Assembly: GCA_965366625.1 (NCBI GenBank)
Contig: CBDUGP010000001.1
Location: forward strand, 124,001-188,000
Length of the DNA: 64,000 nucleotides
Reading direction: 5' to 3'
From: JAUIJL01 sp965366625
Lineage (GTDB): Bacteria > Acidobacteriota > Thermoanaerobaculia > Multivoradales > J023
Part shown: piece by piece, positions 7,955 through 17,047 of the stretch
Numbering within the stretch: the first letter of the stretch is position 1
Layout of the letters: every line of letters starts with the position of its first letter
Position numbers and translations under genes: made by a program
Notes under the pieces: generated by a model
Databases searched by the model: none
Told to the model about the DNA's origin: nothing
The model's input: only the letters and a program-made list of their open reading frames with translations

Positions 7955-9387
7955 GCCTGCTCGACAACCTGGTCCCTACTCTTTACCTGGCCTCTGCGGT
8001 CCTCTTCATCCTCGGCCTAAAAGGCCTAACCCGGGTGAAAACGGCTCGCCGCGGCAACATTCTGTCGTCGTCGGCCATGTTGGTGGCGGTGATCGCCACC
8101 CTGATCGAAATGGGAACCGTCGACTACCAGTGGATTTTGGTCGGTTTGGTGGTCGGCGGCTTGATCGGCGCGGTGGCGGCGATCAAAGTCGAGATGACCT
8201 CCATGCCCGAGATGGTGGCGTTGTTCAACGGCTCCGGCGGTGGCGCTTCAGCCCTGGTAGCGGCCTCGCTGCTGTGGGGGAACGTCATTGAACAGGAAGG
8301 CGCGGGCACCGCGGTCGAGGCGCTCGGAACGGCTCCAGGTATTACCGCGGTATTGTCGATGATGATCGGAGCCTTGACCCTGTCGGGTTCGGTGGTGGCT
8401 TATCTCAAGCTGGCCGGCAAGATCAGCGGTAATCCGATTCTCCTTCCCGGACGCCATGTGCTCAATTTGGCTTTGATCGGAATCAGTCTCGGCCTGGGCT
8501 TGTATGCCACGTGGTCGGTGGCGGATCCGGCGACTCTGGCTTTGCTGGCAATGGTGGTGCTCGGAGCGAGTTTGTTGCTGGGGATTTTCCTGGTGATTCC
8601 GATCGGCGGGGCCGACATGCCGGTGGTCATCTCCTTGCTCAACAGCTACTCGGGAGTCGCTGCGGCGGCCACCGGATTCGTGCTGAGCAACAACGTGTTG
8701 ATCATCGCCGGTGCTTTGGTCGGCGCGTCGGGTTTGATCCTGACTCAAATCATGTGTGTGGCCATGAACCGCACCTTGGCCAACGTGTTATTCGGTGGAT
8801 TCGGCGCCGAGGCGCCCTCGGCTGCTGCCGGTGGTGGCGGCGCCGACGAATACGGTCCCGTGCGTTCGTTCAGTGCCGAGGAAGCGGCGTTGGTGCTCGA
8901 AGAGGCCGAGTCGGTCATGTTCGTGCCCGGTTACGGTCTGGCCGTGGCTCAGGCCCAACATGCGGTTCGGGAGCTGGCGAGCTTGTTGGAGAAGCGCGGC
9001 GCACGGGTGGAATATGCAATCCACCCGGTGGCCGGCCGAATGCCAGGGCATATGAATGTGCTGCTGGCGGAAGCGGATGTGCCTTACGAGCAGTTGTTGG
9101 AAATGGAAACCGCCAATCCAGAACTCAAGAGCGTCGACGTGGCGATCGTCGTGGGCGCCAACGATGTGGTCAACCCGGCGGCCCAGAAAACACCGGGTAG
9201 TCCGATTTACGGCATGCCCGTGATCGAGGTTTGGAACGCCCAAACCGTGATCATGATCAAACGCTCCCTGAGCCCGGGTTTCGCCGGCATCAAGAACGAG
9301 CTGTTCGAATACAACAACACGATGATGCTCTTCGCCGACGCCAAAAAGGCGGTTCAGAATATGGTGACCGAGCTGAAGGAGCTTTGA
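7951..9387 (+). CDS. pntB: NAD(P) transhydrogenase subunit beta
   Basis: 478 aa, full length for PntB. The N-terminal half (residues 1-280) has about eight to nine membrane helices. The C-terminal domain III (from about residue 310) binds NADP(H): VPGYGLAVAQAQHAVRELA is the Rossmann motif, HPVAGRMPGHMNVLLAEADVPY and GANDVVNPAA are the conserved loops, and ends near the KRSLSPGFAGI segment. With PntAA and PntAB it supplies NADPH from NADH at the expense of the proton gradient. The stop overlaps the start of the following gamma-glutamyltransferase gene as TGATG. Confidence 0.95.
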   Translation: MSLLDNLVPTLYLASAVLFILGLKGLTRVKTARRGNILSSSAMLVAVIATLIEMGTVDYQWILVGLVVGGLIGAVAAIKVEMTSMPEMVALFNGSGGGASALVAASLLWGNVIEQEGAGTAVEALGTAPGITAVLSMMIGALTLSGSVVAYLKLAGKISGNPILLPGRHVLNLALIGISLGLGLYATWSVADPATLALLAMVVLGASLLLGIFLVIPIGGADMPVVISLLNSYSGVAAAATGFVLSNNVLIIAGALVGASGLILTQIMCVAMNRTLANVLFGGFGAEAPSAAAGGGGADEYGPVRSFSAEEAALVLEEAESVMFVPGYGLAVAQAQHAVRELASLLEKRGARVEYAIHPVAGRMPGHMNVLLAEADVPYEQLLEMETANPELKSVDVAIVVGANDVVNPAAQKTPGSPIYGMPVIEVWNAQTVIMIKRSLSPGFAGIKNELFEYNNTMMLFADAKKAVQNMVTELKEL

Positions 9388-11144
9388 TGTTCGGCGCGCC
9401 CAAGGCTCTTCTCGTTGGTGCAGCTGCCGCTGTGCTGCTCCTGGTTGCCGTCGCCGGGCCGCTGCACGGGGCTTCTCGCCCGACCCTGCGCGGGACCGGA
9501 GGGGCGGTGTCGAGCGACGAAAAGCAGGCCACCGAGGCCGGGCTGGAAGTCCTCCGTCGAGGCGGCAATGCGGTCGATGGCGCGGTGGCCACAGCCCTGG
9601 CTTTGGCCGTCGTACAGCCGGAGGCGGGCAACCTGGGCGGGGGCGGATTCGTCACCTTGAAAATGGATGGAGAAGTTAGCCATCTCGATTTTCGCGAGCA
9701 GGCCCCTGCCGCCGCTTTTCGCGAGATGTATCTCGACGAAGAGGGCAATCCGGTGCCGGATGCCTCGATCATCGGTCCTCTGGCCGCCGGGGTGCCGGGC
9801 TCGCCCTCCGGTCTCCATGCTCTGCATCAAAGGTTCGGCAGGTTACCCTGGGCCGATGTGGTCGCATCGGCCATTCGCCTAGCCAAGGACGGATTCGTCG
9901 CTTCCTCGCGACTTTCGGAGGCACTGGACGGAGAAAAAGAGATGTTGCTGAGGTTTCCCGAAACCTCAGCGGTGTGGTTGCCGGACGGCAAGGTTCCCCA
10001 GCCAGGCGCCCTGATCAAGCTGCCGGAGCTGGCTCTGACGTTGGAGCGGTACGCGGCCGAGGGCCCAAAGGCTGTGACCCGAGGTGAGATTGCCGAGGCG
10101 GTGGAGCGCAGCTCCAAGAAACACGGCGGCATTCTGACCGCGGCGGACTTGGCCGCCTATGAGCCGGTCTGGCGCGCTCCAGTGCTTTTCGAGGCCTTCG
10201 GCTGGACCTTCGCGTCGGCCGACTTACCGTCGTCGGGCGGCATCCTGATCGCTTCGTCCTTGAAGCAATTAGAGGCCGTCGACTGGCAAAGTCGGGAGCG
10301 ATTCGGCGCCGATCGAGCCCACCTGATCGCCGAGGTTTGGCGACGGGCTTATGCGGACCGATTTCTGCTCGGTGATCCAACGACAACCTCGGCCAACGCT
10401 TCGGACTTGTTGTCGGAGCGGTGGTTGACGGAGCGCGGCTCGACCCTGAAGTTGGATCGGGCGACGCCGTCTGAGGAGGTTCAGCTATGGAGCGACACCG
10501 TCGAGGTGGAGGAGCCCAAGGATACGACCCATCTTTCCGTGGTCGATGCCGACGGCAATCTGGTCGCCTTGACCACCACCCTCAACGGCCTCTTCGGATG
10601 TGGTCTCTACGTGCCCGAAGCGGGCTTTTTCCTCAACAATGAAATGGACGACTTCGCCGCGGCGCCGGGGCGCCCGAACCTCTACGGTTTGATCCAAGGT
10701 GAAGCCAACGCCGTGCGGCCGGGCAAACGGATGCTCTCGTCCCAAAGCCCGACCTTGGCCTGGCGAGGCGGGAAAAGAGGTGGGGAAAAAGGCACCGTCG
10801 AAGCCATCGCCATCGGTGGACGCGGGGGCTCTCGGATTCCGACTGCTACGATGCAGGTTCTACTCGGGGTGGTCGTCGATAACGACGGTCTGCAGGGCGC
10901 ATTGGACCGTCCCCGAATCCATCATCAGTGGCGTCCGGACAAGTTGTTTCACGAACCCGATGCCCTTTCGCCTGAAACCCGTGCCACCTTGGCCGCGAAA
11001 GGCCATACATTGGAAGCCATCAAGTCCATCGCCCAAGTGCAAGCAGTTCGATGGTCGTTCGAGGGAGATAGGGCTTGGGTTGAGGCCGGGGCAGATCCGC
11101 GGGGAGGGGCCGGCACGGCGGGAGTGGTCGAGCCACTGCCGTGA
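9387..11144 (+). CDS. ggt: Gamma-glutamyltransferase, exported
   Basis: 585-aa Ntn hydrolase that cleaves or transfers the gamma-glutamyl group of glutathione and related compounds, normally in the periplasm. The start is ATG 9387, overlapping the pntB stop; longer versions would run inside pntB. Residues 1-29 form a Sec signal peptide (hydrophobic core ALLVGAAAAVLLLVAVA). The autoprocessing/nucleophile site is TTHLSVVDADGN, with Thr380 expected to become the N-terminus of the small subunit; further family motifs are GGNAVDGAVATALAL, NLGGGGFV and NNEMDDF. Coupling to the NADPH-producing transhydrogenase suggests a shared role in thiol or glutamyl metabolism, which is inference. Confidence 0.93.
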   Translation: MFGAPKALLVGAAAAVLLLVAVAGPLHGASRPTLRGTGGAVSSDEKQATEAGLEVLRRGGNAVDGAVATALALAVVQPEAGNLGGGGFVTLKMDGEVSHLDFREQAPAAAFREMYLDEEGNPVPDASIIGPLAAGVPGSPSGLHALHQRFGRLPWADVVASAIRLAKDGFVASSRLSEALDGEKEMLLRFPETSAVWLPDGKVPQPGALIKLPELALTLERYAAEGPKAVTRGEIAEAVERSSKKHGGILTAADLAAYEPVWRAPVLFEAFGWTFASADLPSSGGILIASSLKQLEAVDWQSRERFGADRAHLIAEVWRRAYADRFLLGDPTTTSANASDLLSERWLTERGSTLKLDRATPSEEVQLWSDTVEVEEPKDTTHLSVVDADGNLVALTTTLNGLFGCGLYVPEAGFFLNNEMDDFAAAPGRPNLYGLIQGEANAVRPGKRMLSSQSPTLAWRGGKRGGEKGTVEAIAIGGRGGSRIPTATMQVLLGVVVDNDGLQGALDRPRIHHQWRPDKLFHEPDALSPETRATLAAKGHTLEAIKSIAQVQAVRWSFEGDRAWVEAGADPRGGAGTAGVVEPLP

Positions 11145-11394
11145 GGCGCAGACGCGGCTGACCCGACTCTCGAGTGCCGCCCGTAGGACGCCGCGTCGAC
11201 CCACCACCAAGCAAGCCCGGATGGAACCTCGCTAAAGAAGCACGGCTCAAAGAGTCGAGACGACCTGCAAAAACTGAAGTATATTCGGGACGAATTTTCG
11301 GCGGGGCCCGTCTGCTCACCAGATTCGTCCGAACGGATCAGGGGACGGAGTTCGGCCCAACCGATGAAACCGAAGATCAACGCGGAGCTTTGCC

Positions 11395-12099
11395 ATGTCT
11401 ATCAGGTCCAACAAGTCGTTACTGTCCCCAAGAATTCTCCGCTCAGCACCCGTTACGGCTAGCCCGGCACCAGGTTTGGCACTGGGTCTGTTGGCAATAG
11501 GTCTGTTGGCAATAGGTTCGTTGGTCGCTTGTGCGCCCGCCGAGGATGCAACCCTGGTGGAGGCGGCGAAAGGCGAGCGCGTCGAGAATTCGGAACTCGG
11601 CATCGCGGTGGCGGACGTGCCGGAATTTTTTAAGGTGGGGTCCAACGAGGGAGCGACCATCGAACTCGTTCCCGTGGATCCCCAGATCGAGGGCACCCTC
11701 AAGATCCAAGAAACCGCAGCCGAAACCGGCGGTATCAACTTGGTGGCGGCGGTGGAGCGACATAAGGCGGATCTCGAAGGTCGACCCGATGGTGTGTTCA
11801 AAGGTCAGCGTGAGCTGGGCTCCCAATTGGGCACCGCCTTTTATTCGCGTGGACAATATTCGGAAGGCGGTCGAACCCTCGAAGAGACGGTGATCTTCAT
11901 CGTCCACCCGAAGGGAGATCGTGAGCTGCACATGGTCTACAACTATCCGGCCGGGGACGACTCCAAAGCCCGCCTGACGGACCAGCTTTTTGGTGTGCTG
12001 GGAGAGCTGGAAGTGCTCGACAACGTTCCTTCCGCAGATGCTCCGTCCGCAGATGCTCCGTCCACAGATGCTCCTTCCACAGGCGAGGCGGGAGACTGA
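11395..12099 (+). CDS. Hypothetical lipoprotein with internal tandem duplications
   Basis: 234-aa protein of unknown function. The N-terminus has a long n-region, a hydrophobic core containing GLLAIGLLAIG, and the lipobox LVAC (Cys44), so a lipid-anchored protein is expected. The central part (residues 60-210) has no motif I recognise; short strands such as LEETVIFIVHPKGDRELHMV suggest a small beta-rich domain. The C-terminus is a low-complexity tail of ADAPS-type repeats. Both repeats reflect 15-bp DNA duplications. A GGAG lies 9 nt before the ATG. It lies 24 nt upstream of rel on the same strand and may be co-transcribed with it. Confidence 0.7.
   Translation: MSIRSNKSLLSPRILRSAPVTASPAPGLALGLLAIGLLAIGSLVACAPAEDATLVEAAKGERVENSELGIAVADVPEFFKVGSNEGATIELVPVDPQIEGTLKIQETAAETGGINLVAAVERHKADLEGRPDGVFKGQRELGSQLGTAFYSRGQYSEGGRTLEETVIFIVHPKGDRELHMVYNYPAGDDSKARLTDQLFGVLGELEVLDNVPSADAPSADAPSTDAPSTGEAGD
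11485..11514 (+). repeat. 15-bp direct tandem duplication in a signal peptide
   Basis: Two perfect, adjacent copies of GGTCTGTTGGCAATA encode the pentapeptide GLLAI twice in the hydrophobic core of the lipoprotein signal peptide. A change in copy number would keep the reading frame and alter the length of the hydrophobic core. Confidence 0.85.
12031..12083 (+). repeat. 15-bp tandem repeat at the 3' end of the lipoprotein gene
   Basis: Units TCCGCAGATGCTCCG at 12031 and 12046 are identical. The third (12061-12075) differs by two bases and a partial fourth begins TCCACAGG. They encode SADAP/STDAP pentapeptides in the disordered C-terminal tail. Confidence 0.85.
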
Positions 12100-12123
12100 T
12101 CTCGACTCCTCTCAGCTCGACCC

Positions 12124-14346
12124 ATGACCAATCTGCCCAAACCCCCCGTTCGGCCGCGCCGAAAAGTCGATCTCGAAACGATTTTCGAGCGGCTCGAGCA
12201 CCACGGACGGGGGTATGACGAGGTTTTTCTCAAGAGTGTCTACGATTTCACGAAGGAGAAACACCGGGACCAAAAGCGCAAATCCGGTGAGCCCTACGTC
12301 ACCCATCCGATCTATGTCGCTTATTTGTTGGCCGACCTGAAATTCGACGAGACCTGTGTCGCCGTCGGCCTGCTGCACGACGTTCTCGAAGACACTTTGA
12401 CCACCAAAGCGGTGCTCGAAAAGGAATTCGGCAAGGACGTGGCCGAGCTGGTGGATGGGGTGACCAAGATCAGCAAGACCGAGTACGTGCGTCGGGACGA
12501 GCTTCAAGCGGAGACTTTTCGCAAAATGATCCTGGCGTCGGCACGGGATCTTCGAGTGATCTTGGTCAAGCTGGCCGATCGTCTCCACAACATGATGACC
12601 CTTGAGCACATGTCGCCCGAGGCCAAGCGCAGAATCGCCAGTGAAACGCTCGAGATCTACTCGCCGATCGCCTTACGCCTGGGCATGTCCCGAGTACAGG
12701 GGGATCTCGAGGACCTATCGTTCTACTTTCGTTATCCGCGCCAATTCGCCGAACTCGACACCAAAGTTCGCGACAAAATGCGAAGCGCCCGGGGTTTGTT
12801 GCAGCGCATCGCCCGGCGATTGAAGGATGCCCTGGATGCCGCGGACATCGACGCCGAGATCAGCTATCGGGTCAAACGCTACTACTCTATTTTCCGCAAG
12901 CTGCAACGCCAGGGCATCGACATCTCTCAGCTCTATGACTTCCTAGCTTTTCGCATCATCACCCACGATCTGAAGGAAACTTACGCGGCCTTCGGTGTAG
13001 TGCATCAGAATTGGCGTCCGATACCCGGTCGCTTCAAAGACTACATCGCGATGCCCAAGCCCAATCTCTATCAATCCCTGCACACCACGGTCGTCGGGGA
13101 CAAGGGGCAACCCTTCGAGGTCCAAATCCGAACTCGAGAAATGGATACGATTGCCGAGGAAGGCATCGCGGCCCATTGGCAATACAAGAGTTCCGGCTCG
13201 ACCTCGGGAGGAAACGACCGCAACATTCTTTGGCTACGCCAGTTGTTGGAATGGCAGAAAGAGGTCAAGGATCCGCGCGAGTTTCTCTCGGCGCTCAAGA
13301 TCGATCTCTATCCGGACGAAGTCTATGTATTTAGTCCCAAGGGTGACGTCAGTAGCTTTCCCCGGGGAGCGACGCCCTTAGACTTCGCCTACCACATCCA
13401 CACCGACGTGGGTCACCAATGTACGGGTGCGCGGGTCAACGGCAAGCTGGTTCCTCTCAAGACGCCACTGCACAACGGCGATATGGTGGAGATCATCACC
13501 TCTCCCCAACGTCGACCGAGCCGGGATTGGCTCAACATCGTGGTCACCTCGCGGGCGCGAAGCAAAATTCGCCACTGGCTCAATACCCAGCAGAAGGAAG
13601 AAGCGCAAGCCATCGGGCGCAAGATTATGGAGAGAGAGCTGCGCAAGCTCCGTCTTCAGCCCAAGAAAGTGTTGTCCGGCCCCAAACTCGACGAATATCT
13701 GCAGCGAGAGGGCCTTTCGAAACTCGACGACCTCTACTATCGGCTAGCTTATGGCCGCATTTCATATCGTCAGGTCCTGGATGCGCTTCTGGAGGAGCAT
13801 CAACTAGACGTCCCTCCGCCGCCGGAGCCGCCGGGGCCGATACGCCGAGCGGTCGATCGAGTGACCGGCGCTGGACCTTTGATCATCAAAGGTCACGGCG
13901 ACCTGATGGCCACCCTAGCCAAATGTTGTCGACCGGTACCCGGCGACGATTTGATGGGGTACGTCACCCGTGGGCGTGGTATTTCGGTCCACTCACTGGA
14001 GTGTCCGAACCTCAAGACCCTCTCCTTCGACGAAAGCCGATTGATCGAAGTGGAATGGGCCCGGCAGCCGAACTCAGGTCAGTTCTATCCTGTGTCGTTG
14101 ACCCTGGAGACCGAAGATCAAAAAGGCATGCTCGCCCGCCTGACCGAATTGATTGCCAAGGAAGGTAGCAACATCCGTCAATTTGAGGCTGATACCGAAA
14201 CCGGTCGCGGCCTGATCACCTTCGTCGTCGAGGTGCGGAATCGCAAACATCTCGACCGCATGTGCACCGCCTTCGAATCTCTCGATGGAGTCATCCGAGT
14301 CGGGCGTCAGATGAGCAGCTCGTCCCGAAGCTCAGCCCGGCGGTAG
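12124..14346 (+). CDS. rel: Bifunctional (p)ppGpp synthetase/hydrolase (Rel/SpoT)
   Basis: 740-aa RSH enzyme that makes and degrades the stringent-response alarmone (p)ppGpp. Domains in order: HD hydrolase with intact metal residues (H61, H85-D86, ED at 89-90, D152 in ADRLHN); synthetase with YDFLAFRII (D272), RFKDYIA (303-309), PKPNLYQSLHT and E332 in FEVQIRT; TGS around 395-455; a zinc-finger/conserved-cysteine region with CC and SLEC; and a C-terminal ACT domain (about 660-735). RFKD rather than the ExDD found in monofunctional RelA, together with an intact HD site, points to a bifunctional enzyme. It is the only RSH gene in the window. The pil operon follows after about 420 nt. Confidence 0.95.
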   Translation: MTNLPKPPVRPRRKVDLETIFERLEHHGRGYDEVFLKSVYDFTKEKHRDQKRKSGEPYVTHPIYVAYLLADLKFDETCVAVGLLHDVLEDTLTTKAVLEKEFGKDVAELVDGVTKISKTEYVRRDELQAETFRKMILASARDLRVILVKLADRLHNMMTLEHMSPEAKRRIASETLEIYSPIALRLGMSRVQGDLEDLSFYFRYPRQFAELDTKVRDKMRSARGLLQRIARRLKDALDAADIDAEISYRVKRYYSIFRKLQRQGIDISQLYDFLAFRIITHDLKETYAAFGVVHQNWRPIPGRFKDYIAMPKPNLYQSLHTTVVGDKGQPFEVQIRTREMDTIAEEGIAAHWQYKSSGSTSGGNDRNILWLRQLLEWQKEVKDPREFLSALKIDLYPDEVYVFSPKGDVSSFPRGATPLDFAYHIHTDVGHQCTGARVNGKLVPLKTPLHNGDMVEIITSPQRRPSRDWLNIVVTSRARSKIRHWLNTQQKEEAQAIGRKIMERELRKLRLQPKKVLSGPKLDEYLQREGLSKLDDLYYRLAYGRISYRQVLDALLEEHQLDVPPPPEPPGPIRRAVDRVTGAGPLIIKGHGDLMATLAKCCRPVPGDDLMGYVTRGRGISVHSLECPNLKTLSFDESRLIEVEWARQPNSGQFYPVSLTLETEDQKGMLARLTELIAKEGSNIRQFEADTETGRGLITFVVEVRNRKHLDRMCTAFESLDGVIRVGRQMSSSSRSSARR

Positions 14347-14639
14347 CGTCCACGGCAACCGTTTCCGGAGCACCCGTCTGCACGCCCGGCGACCGCCACG
14401 AAGCTCCGCTGCCGAGGCCCGAAGCCATCCCCAACCTCATGCTCAAAGTTCGCCATACTCCAGGCTTTCTTGAACAAAATGGCAGCTGCTGGGATGCCAA
14501 AAGCCATTTTGCCGTCCGGCTACTGTATATTGTAGTGTGATGCACACCTCGCACACCATCTGGTGGCCATTCGAAGCTCAAGGGCCAAAAAGCCGCGTCA
14601 AAATGTGTCCGGATATAGCAAAAAGCGAATGAGTCGATC
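14347..14639. other. Intergenic region between rel and the pil promoter, no gene seen
   Basis: Part of the 422-bp gap between rel and pilM. No coding sequence with a credible start is visible. A short AT-rich stretch (TACTGTATATTGTAGTG near 14521) stands out against the GC-rich background, but no clean terminator hairpin for rel is seen. Confidence 0.5.
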
Positions 14640-14669
14640 TTGACACCGCGCGAGACCGACTGCTACGCT
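14640..14669 (+). promoter_or_regulatory. Sigma-70-type promoter of the pil operon
   Basis: TTGACA (14640-14645), 18-bp spacer, TACGCT (14664-14669) preceded by TG one base upstream (an extended -10, TGCTACGCT). Transcription would begin near 14676, about 90 bp before the pilM start. This rules out a translation start upstream of that point and supports the short form of PilM. Confidence 0.6.
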
Positions 14670-14768
14670 CCCAAAACGCTTGAAGGAATTGAGTTAAGTT
14701 GGCATCAATACAGTCTTTTCGGGCACGGCATGAGGCCATCGCCCAATGACCAAAGAGGCACACGATCA

Positions 14769-15821
14769 GTGTTTTTCGCACGCTCCAAAGGAGTCGTCGG
14801 TCTAGACATCGGCAGCGCGACCATTAAGCTCATCGAGCTTAAAGAGAAAAAAGGCGGCCAATTTCAGCTGCAACGCATTGGAATTGAGCCTTTGTCGCCC
14901 GAAGCTATCGTCGATGGCTCGATCATGGACTCCTCATTGGTCGTCGATGCGATTCAGAAGCTGAACGAAACGGCGAAGGTCAAGAGCGCCAACTTCGCCA
15001 CCTCGGTCTCGGGTCACTCGGTGATCATCAAGAAGATCGAACTGCCGCAGATGTCGCCGGACGAACTCGATGAATCGATCCAGTGGGAAGCCGAGCAGCA
15101 CATCCCCTTCGATATCAACGACGTCCGCCTCGACTATGTGACGCTGGGTGAAGCCGAGCACGGCCGTGAAGAGATGGAAGTTCTCTTGGTGGCCGTCAAG
15201 CGGGAGAAGGTCAACGACTACGTGTCCGTGATCTCCCAGAGCGGCAAGTCACCGGTCATCGTTGATATCGACGCCTTCGCCATCCAGAACGCCTACGAAC
15301 TCAACTACGATCTAGACCCCCTGAAAAACGTCGCTTTGATCAATATGGGCGCCGGTGTCACGAACATCAATATGGTCGTCCGCGGTAACAGCGTCTTCTG
15401 GCGCGACATCTCATTTGGCGGCAATCAGTTCACTGAAGCCCTGCAACGCGAGTTCAACCTCTCTTTCGATCAAGCTGAGCTGCTCAAACGCGGCGAAACC
15501 GTGGGTTCCTATTCCGCCGCGGATGCCCGGCGAGTGCTCGACAACGTGTCGGAAGAGATGGCCAACGAGATCCAAAAGACATTCGACTTCTTCAGCGCCA
15601 CCTCGAGTGAAGGTGCGGTCGATGAACTCGTGCTTTCAGGAGGGTGCGCCTTGACCGCCAATCTCCTAGAGGTGCTCAGAGAGCGATTCGGTGTTCCGAC
15701 CGAGCTGCTGAATCCATTGCGCAAAATTAGCTATAAAGACTTCGACCCTGACTATTTGGAAGCCATCGCGCCGATGCTGGCGGTGTCGGTGGGATTGGCG
15801 ATCCGCCGGGTAGGTGACTAA
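14769..15821 (+). CDS. pilM: Type IV pilus assembly protein PilM
   Basis: 350-aa actin-like ATPase of the type IV pilus alignment complex; cytoplasmic, binds the PilN N-terminus. The N-terminus VVGLDIGSATIKLIELKE is the phosphate-1 motif of the family, and later blocks include INMGAGVTNINMVVRGN and VLSGGCALTANL. I choose GTG 14769 (reading MFFARSKGVVGLDIG) because AAGAGG lies 11 nt upstream and it gives the usual length; an ATG at 14730 would add 13 residues. It is the first gene of pilMNOPQ; PilN starts 3 nt after its stop. Confidence 0.93.
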   Translation: MFFARSKGVVGLDIGSATIKLIELKEKKGGQFQLQRIGIEPLSPEAIVDGSIMDSSLVVDAIQKLNETAKVKSANFATSVSGHSVIIKKIELPQMSPDELDESIQWEAEQHIPFDINDVRLDYVTLGEAEHGREEMEVLLVAVKREKVNDYVSVISQSGKSPVIVDIDAFAIQNAYELNYDLDPLKNVALINMGAGVTNINMVVRGNSVFWRDISFGGNQFTEALQREFNLSFDQAELLKRGETVGSYSAADARRVLDNVSEEMANEIQKTFDFFSATSSEGAVDELVLSGGCALTANLLEVLRERFGVPTELLNPLRKISYKDFDPDYLEAIAPMLAVSVGLAIRRVGD

Positions 15822-15824
15822 ACC

Positions 15825-16433
15825 ATGATCCGTATTAATCTTATTTCCGAAGGCCGCCGACCGGTCGTTGCCCGGAAAGCCAAGTCCCGGATCAACATGG
15901 GTGATCAGGATACGTCGACCTACATCCTCGCGGCAGGAGTGGTTGCGGGATTGTTGATCGGCTTGGGTTGGTGGCTGGTCGTCAATGCCCAGTTGAAGGA
16001 CGTGCAAAGCGACGTCAGAAGAGCCAAGGCAGAGGTCAAAGAGCTGAAGCCGATCCTCAAGGAAGTCCGGGTTTTCAAGCGCAAGCGGCGTCAACTCAAC
16101 ACCAAGATTGATTTGATCAATGATCTGACCGCTAAGCGCCGTGGGCCAGTTCACCTAATGGACAGAGTGTCGCGGGCGTTGCCTGATCTGGTTTGGCTCA
16201 AATCCATGAACGTCAGGGGTAAGCGAGTCCGCCTCTCCGGTCAAGCTTTAAATACCAATGCCATTGCGGCATTCATTGAGAATCTCAGCCTGGTGCCAGA
16301 GTTCAAGGAACCGGATACGCGAAACGTCCGAAGGGCGAAAAGAAACACGTATACGTTCCAAATCAACTTCCGGTTCCAGCTTCCGAAGCCACCCCCATCC
16401 GGTGAAGCATCCACTCAAGTGGATGAGACCTGA
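15825..16433 (+). CDS. pilN: Type IV pilus assembly protein PilN
   Basis: 202-aa bitopic inner-membrane protein. The N-terminal MIRINLISEGRRP is the cytoplasmic motif that binds PilM. One membrane helix follows (about 33-52), then a coiled coil (about 55-105, rich in K, E and R) and a ferredoxin-like periplasmic domain (VWLKSMNVRGKRVRLSGQALN). The C-terminal tail is short and polar. With PilO it forms the periplasmic alignment complex between the inner-membrane motor and the PilQ secretin. Confidence 0.92.
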   Translation: MIRINLISEGRRPVVARKAKSRINMGDQDTSTYILAAGVVAGLLIGLGWWLVVNAQLKDVQSDVRRAKAEVKELKPILKEVRVFKRKRRQLNTKIDLINDLTAKRRGPVHLMDRVSRALPDLVWLKSMNVRGKRVRLSGQALNTNAIAAFIENLSLVPEFKEPDTRNVRRAKRNTYTFQINFRFQLPKPPPSGEASTQVDET

Positions 16434-16450
16434 GGTCTAGGAGAACAACG

Positions 16451-17047
16451 ATGGCGGTTCAAACTGGCCTAGAAGGCAAACCTTGGTATATCTCAGCGGC
16501 GGTCGCGGTGGCGATCACCATTGCGTTGGTATTCCTCGTTCACGCTACGGCGGTGAATTCCTTGAAAAAGGAGATCACCAAGAAGAAGAAGCAGCTCACC
16601 AAGCTGGAAAAAAAGATCAACGAAGGTCGGACCGCGCAAAAAAGTCTGCCGCAATTCCGCGAAGAAGTCGGTCGGCTTCAATTGGAACTCGACAAGCTGC
16701 TCAAGGTCCTGCCGGCCCAGCGAAAGACCCAAGACCTGCTTCGCCGAATTCGCACTCTGACCGAACAGGGTGATTTCACCTTATTGAGCTTCACGCCGCG
16801 GCGTCGATCTGAGCGAGAATTTTATTACGAGTGGCCGATCCAGGTGAGGCTGACCGGGTCGTATCACAATCTGGCTCTCTTCTTCGATCGGGTGTCTCGA
16901 TTCTCGCGCATCATCAATGTGGATAATTTGAGCATCAAGGCCAAGAGCGGCAAGAAGAGGCGCAATCAAACCATCTCCGCTACGTTCACTATGAAGACCT
17001 ACCTCTATATCGAGCGCGATAAGGATAATGAGGAGGACGAGGCATGA
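16451..17047 (+). CDS. pilO: Type IV pilus assembly protein PilO
   Basis: 198 aa with one membrane helix (about residues 13-32), a lysine-rich coiled coil (38-95) and a periplasmic ferredoxin-like domain (FTLLSFTPRRRSEREFYYEWPIQ, then LALFFDRVSRFSRI), as in PilO. GGAG lies 7-8 nt before the ATG. The stop overlaps the pilP start region by 4 nt. It pairs with PilN and contacts PilP. Confidence 0.92.
   Translation: MAVQTGLEGKPWYISAAVAVAITIALVFLVHATAVNSLKKEITKKKKQLTKLEKKINEGRTAQKSLPQFREEVGRLQLELDKLLKVLPAQRKTQDLLRRIRTLTEQGDFTLLSFTPRRRSEREFYYEWPIQVRLTGSYHNLALFFDRVSRFSRIINVDNLSIKAKSGKKRRNQTISATFTMKTYLYIERDKDNEEDEA

Noticed and set aside
9231..9386. Long N-terminal extension of ggt inside pntB
   Set aside because: It overlaps conserved PntB coding sequence in another frame, and the ATG at 9387 starts a proper signal peptide.
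14640..14768. Longer PilM start
   Set aside because: The upstream codon lies within the predicted promoter, and family members begin just before VVGLDIGS.
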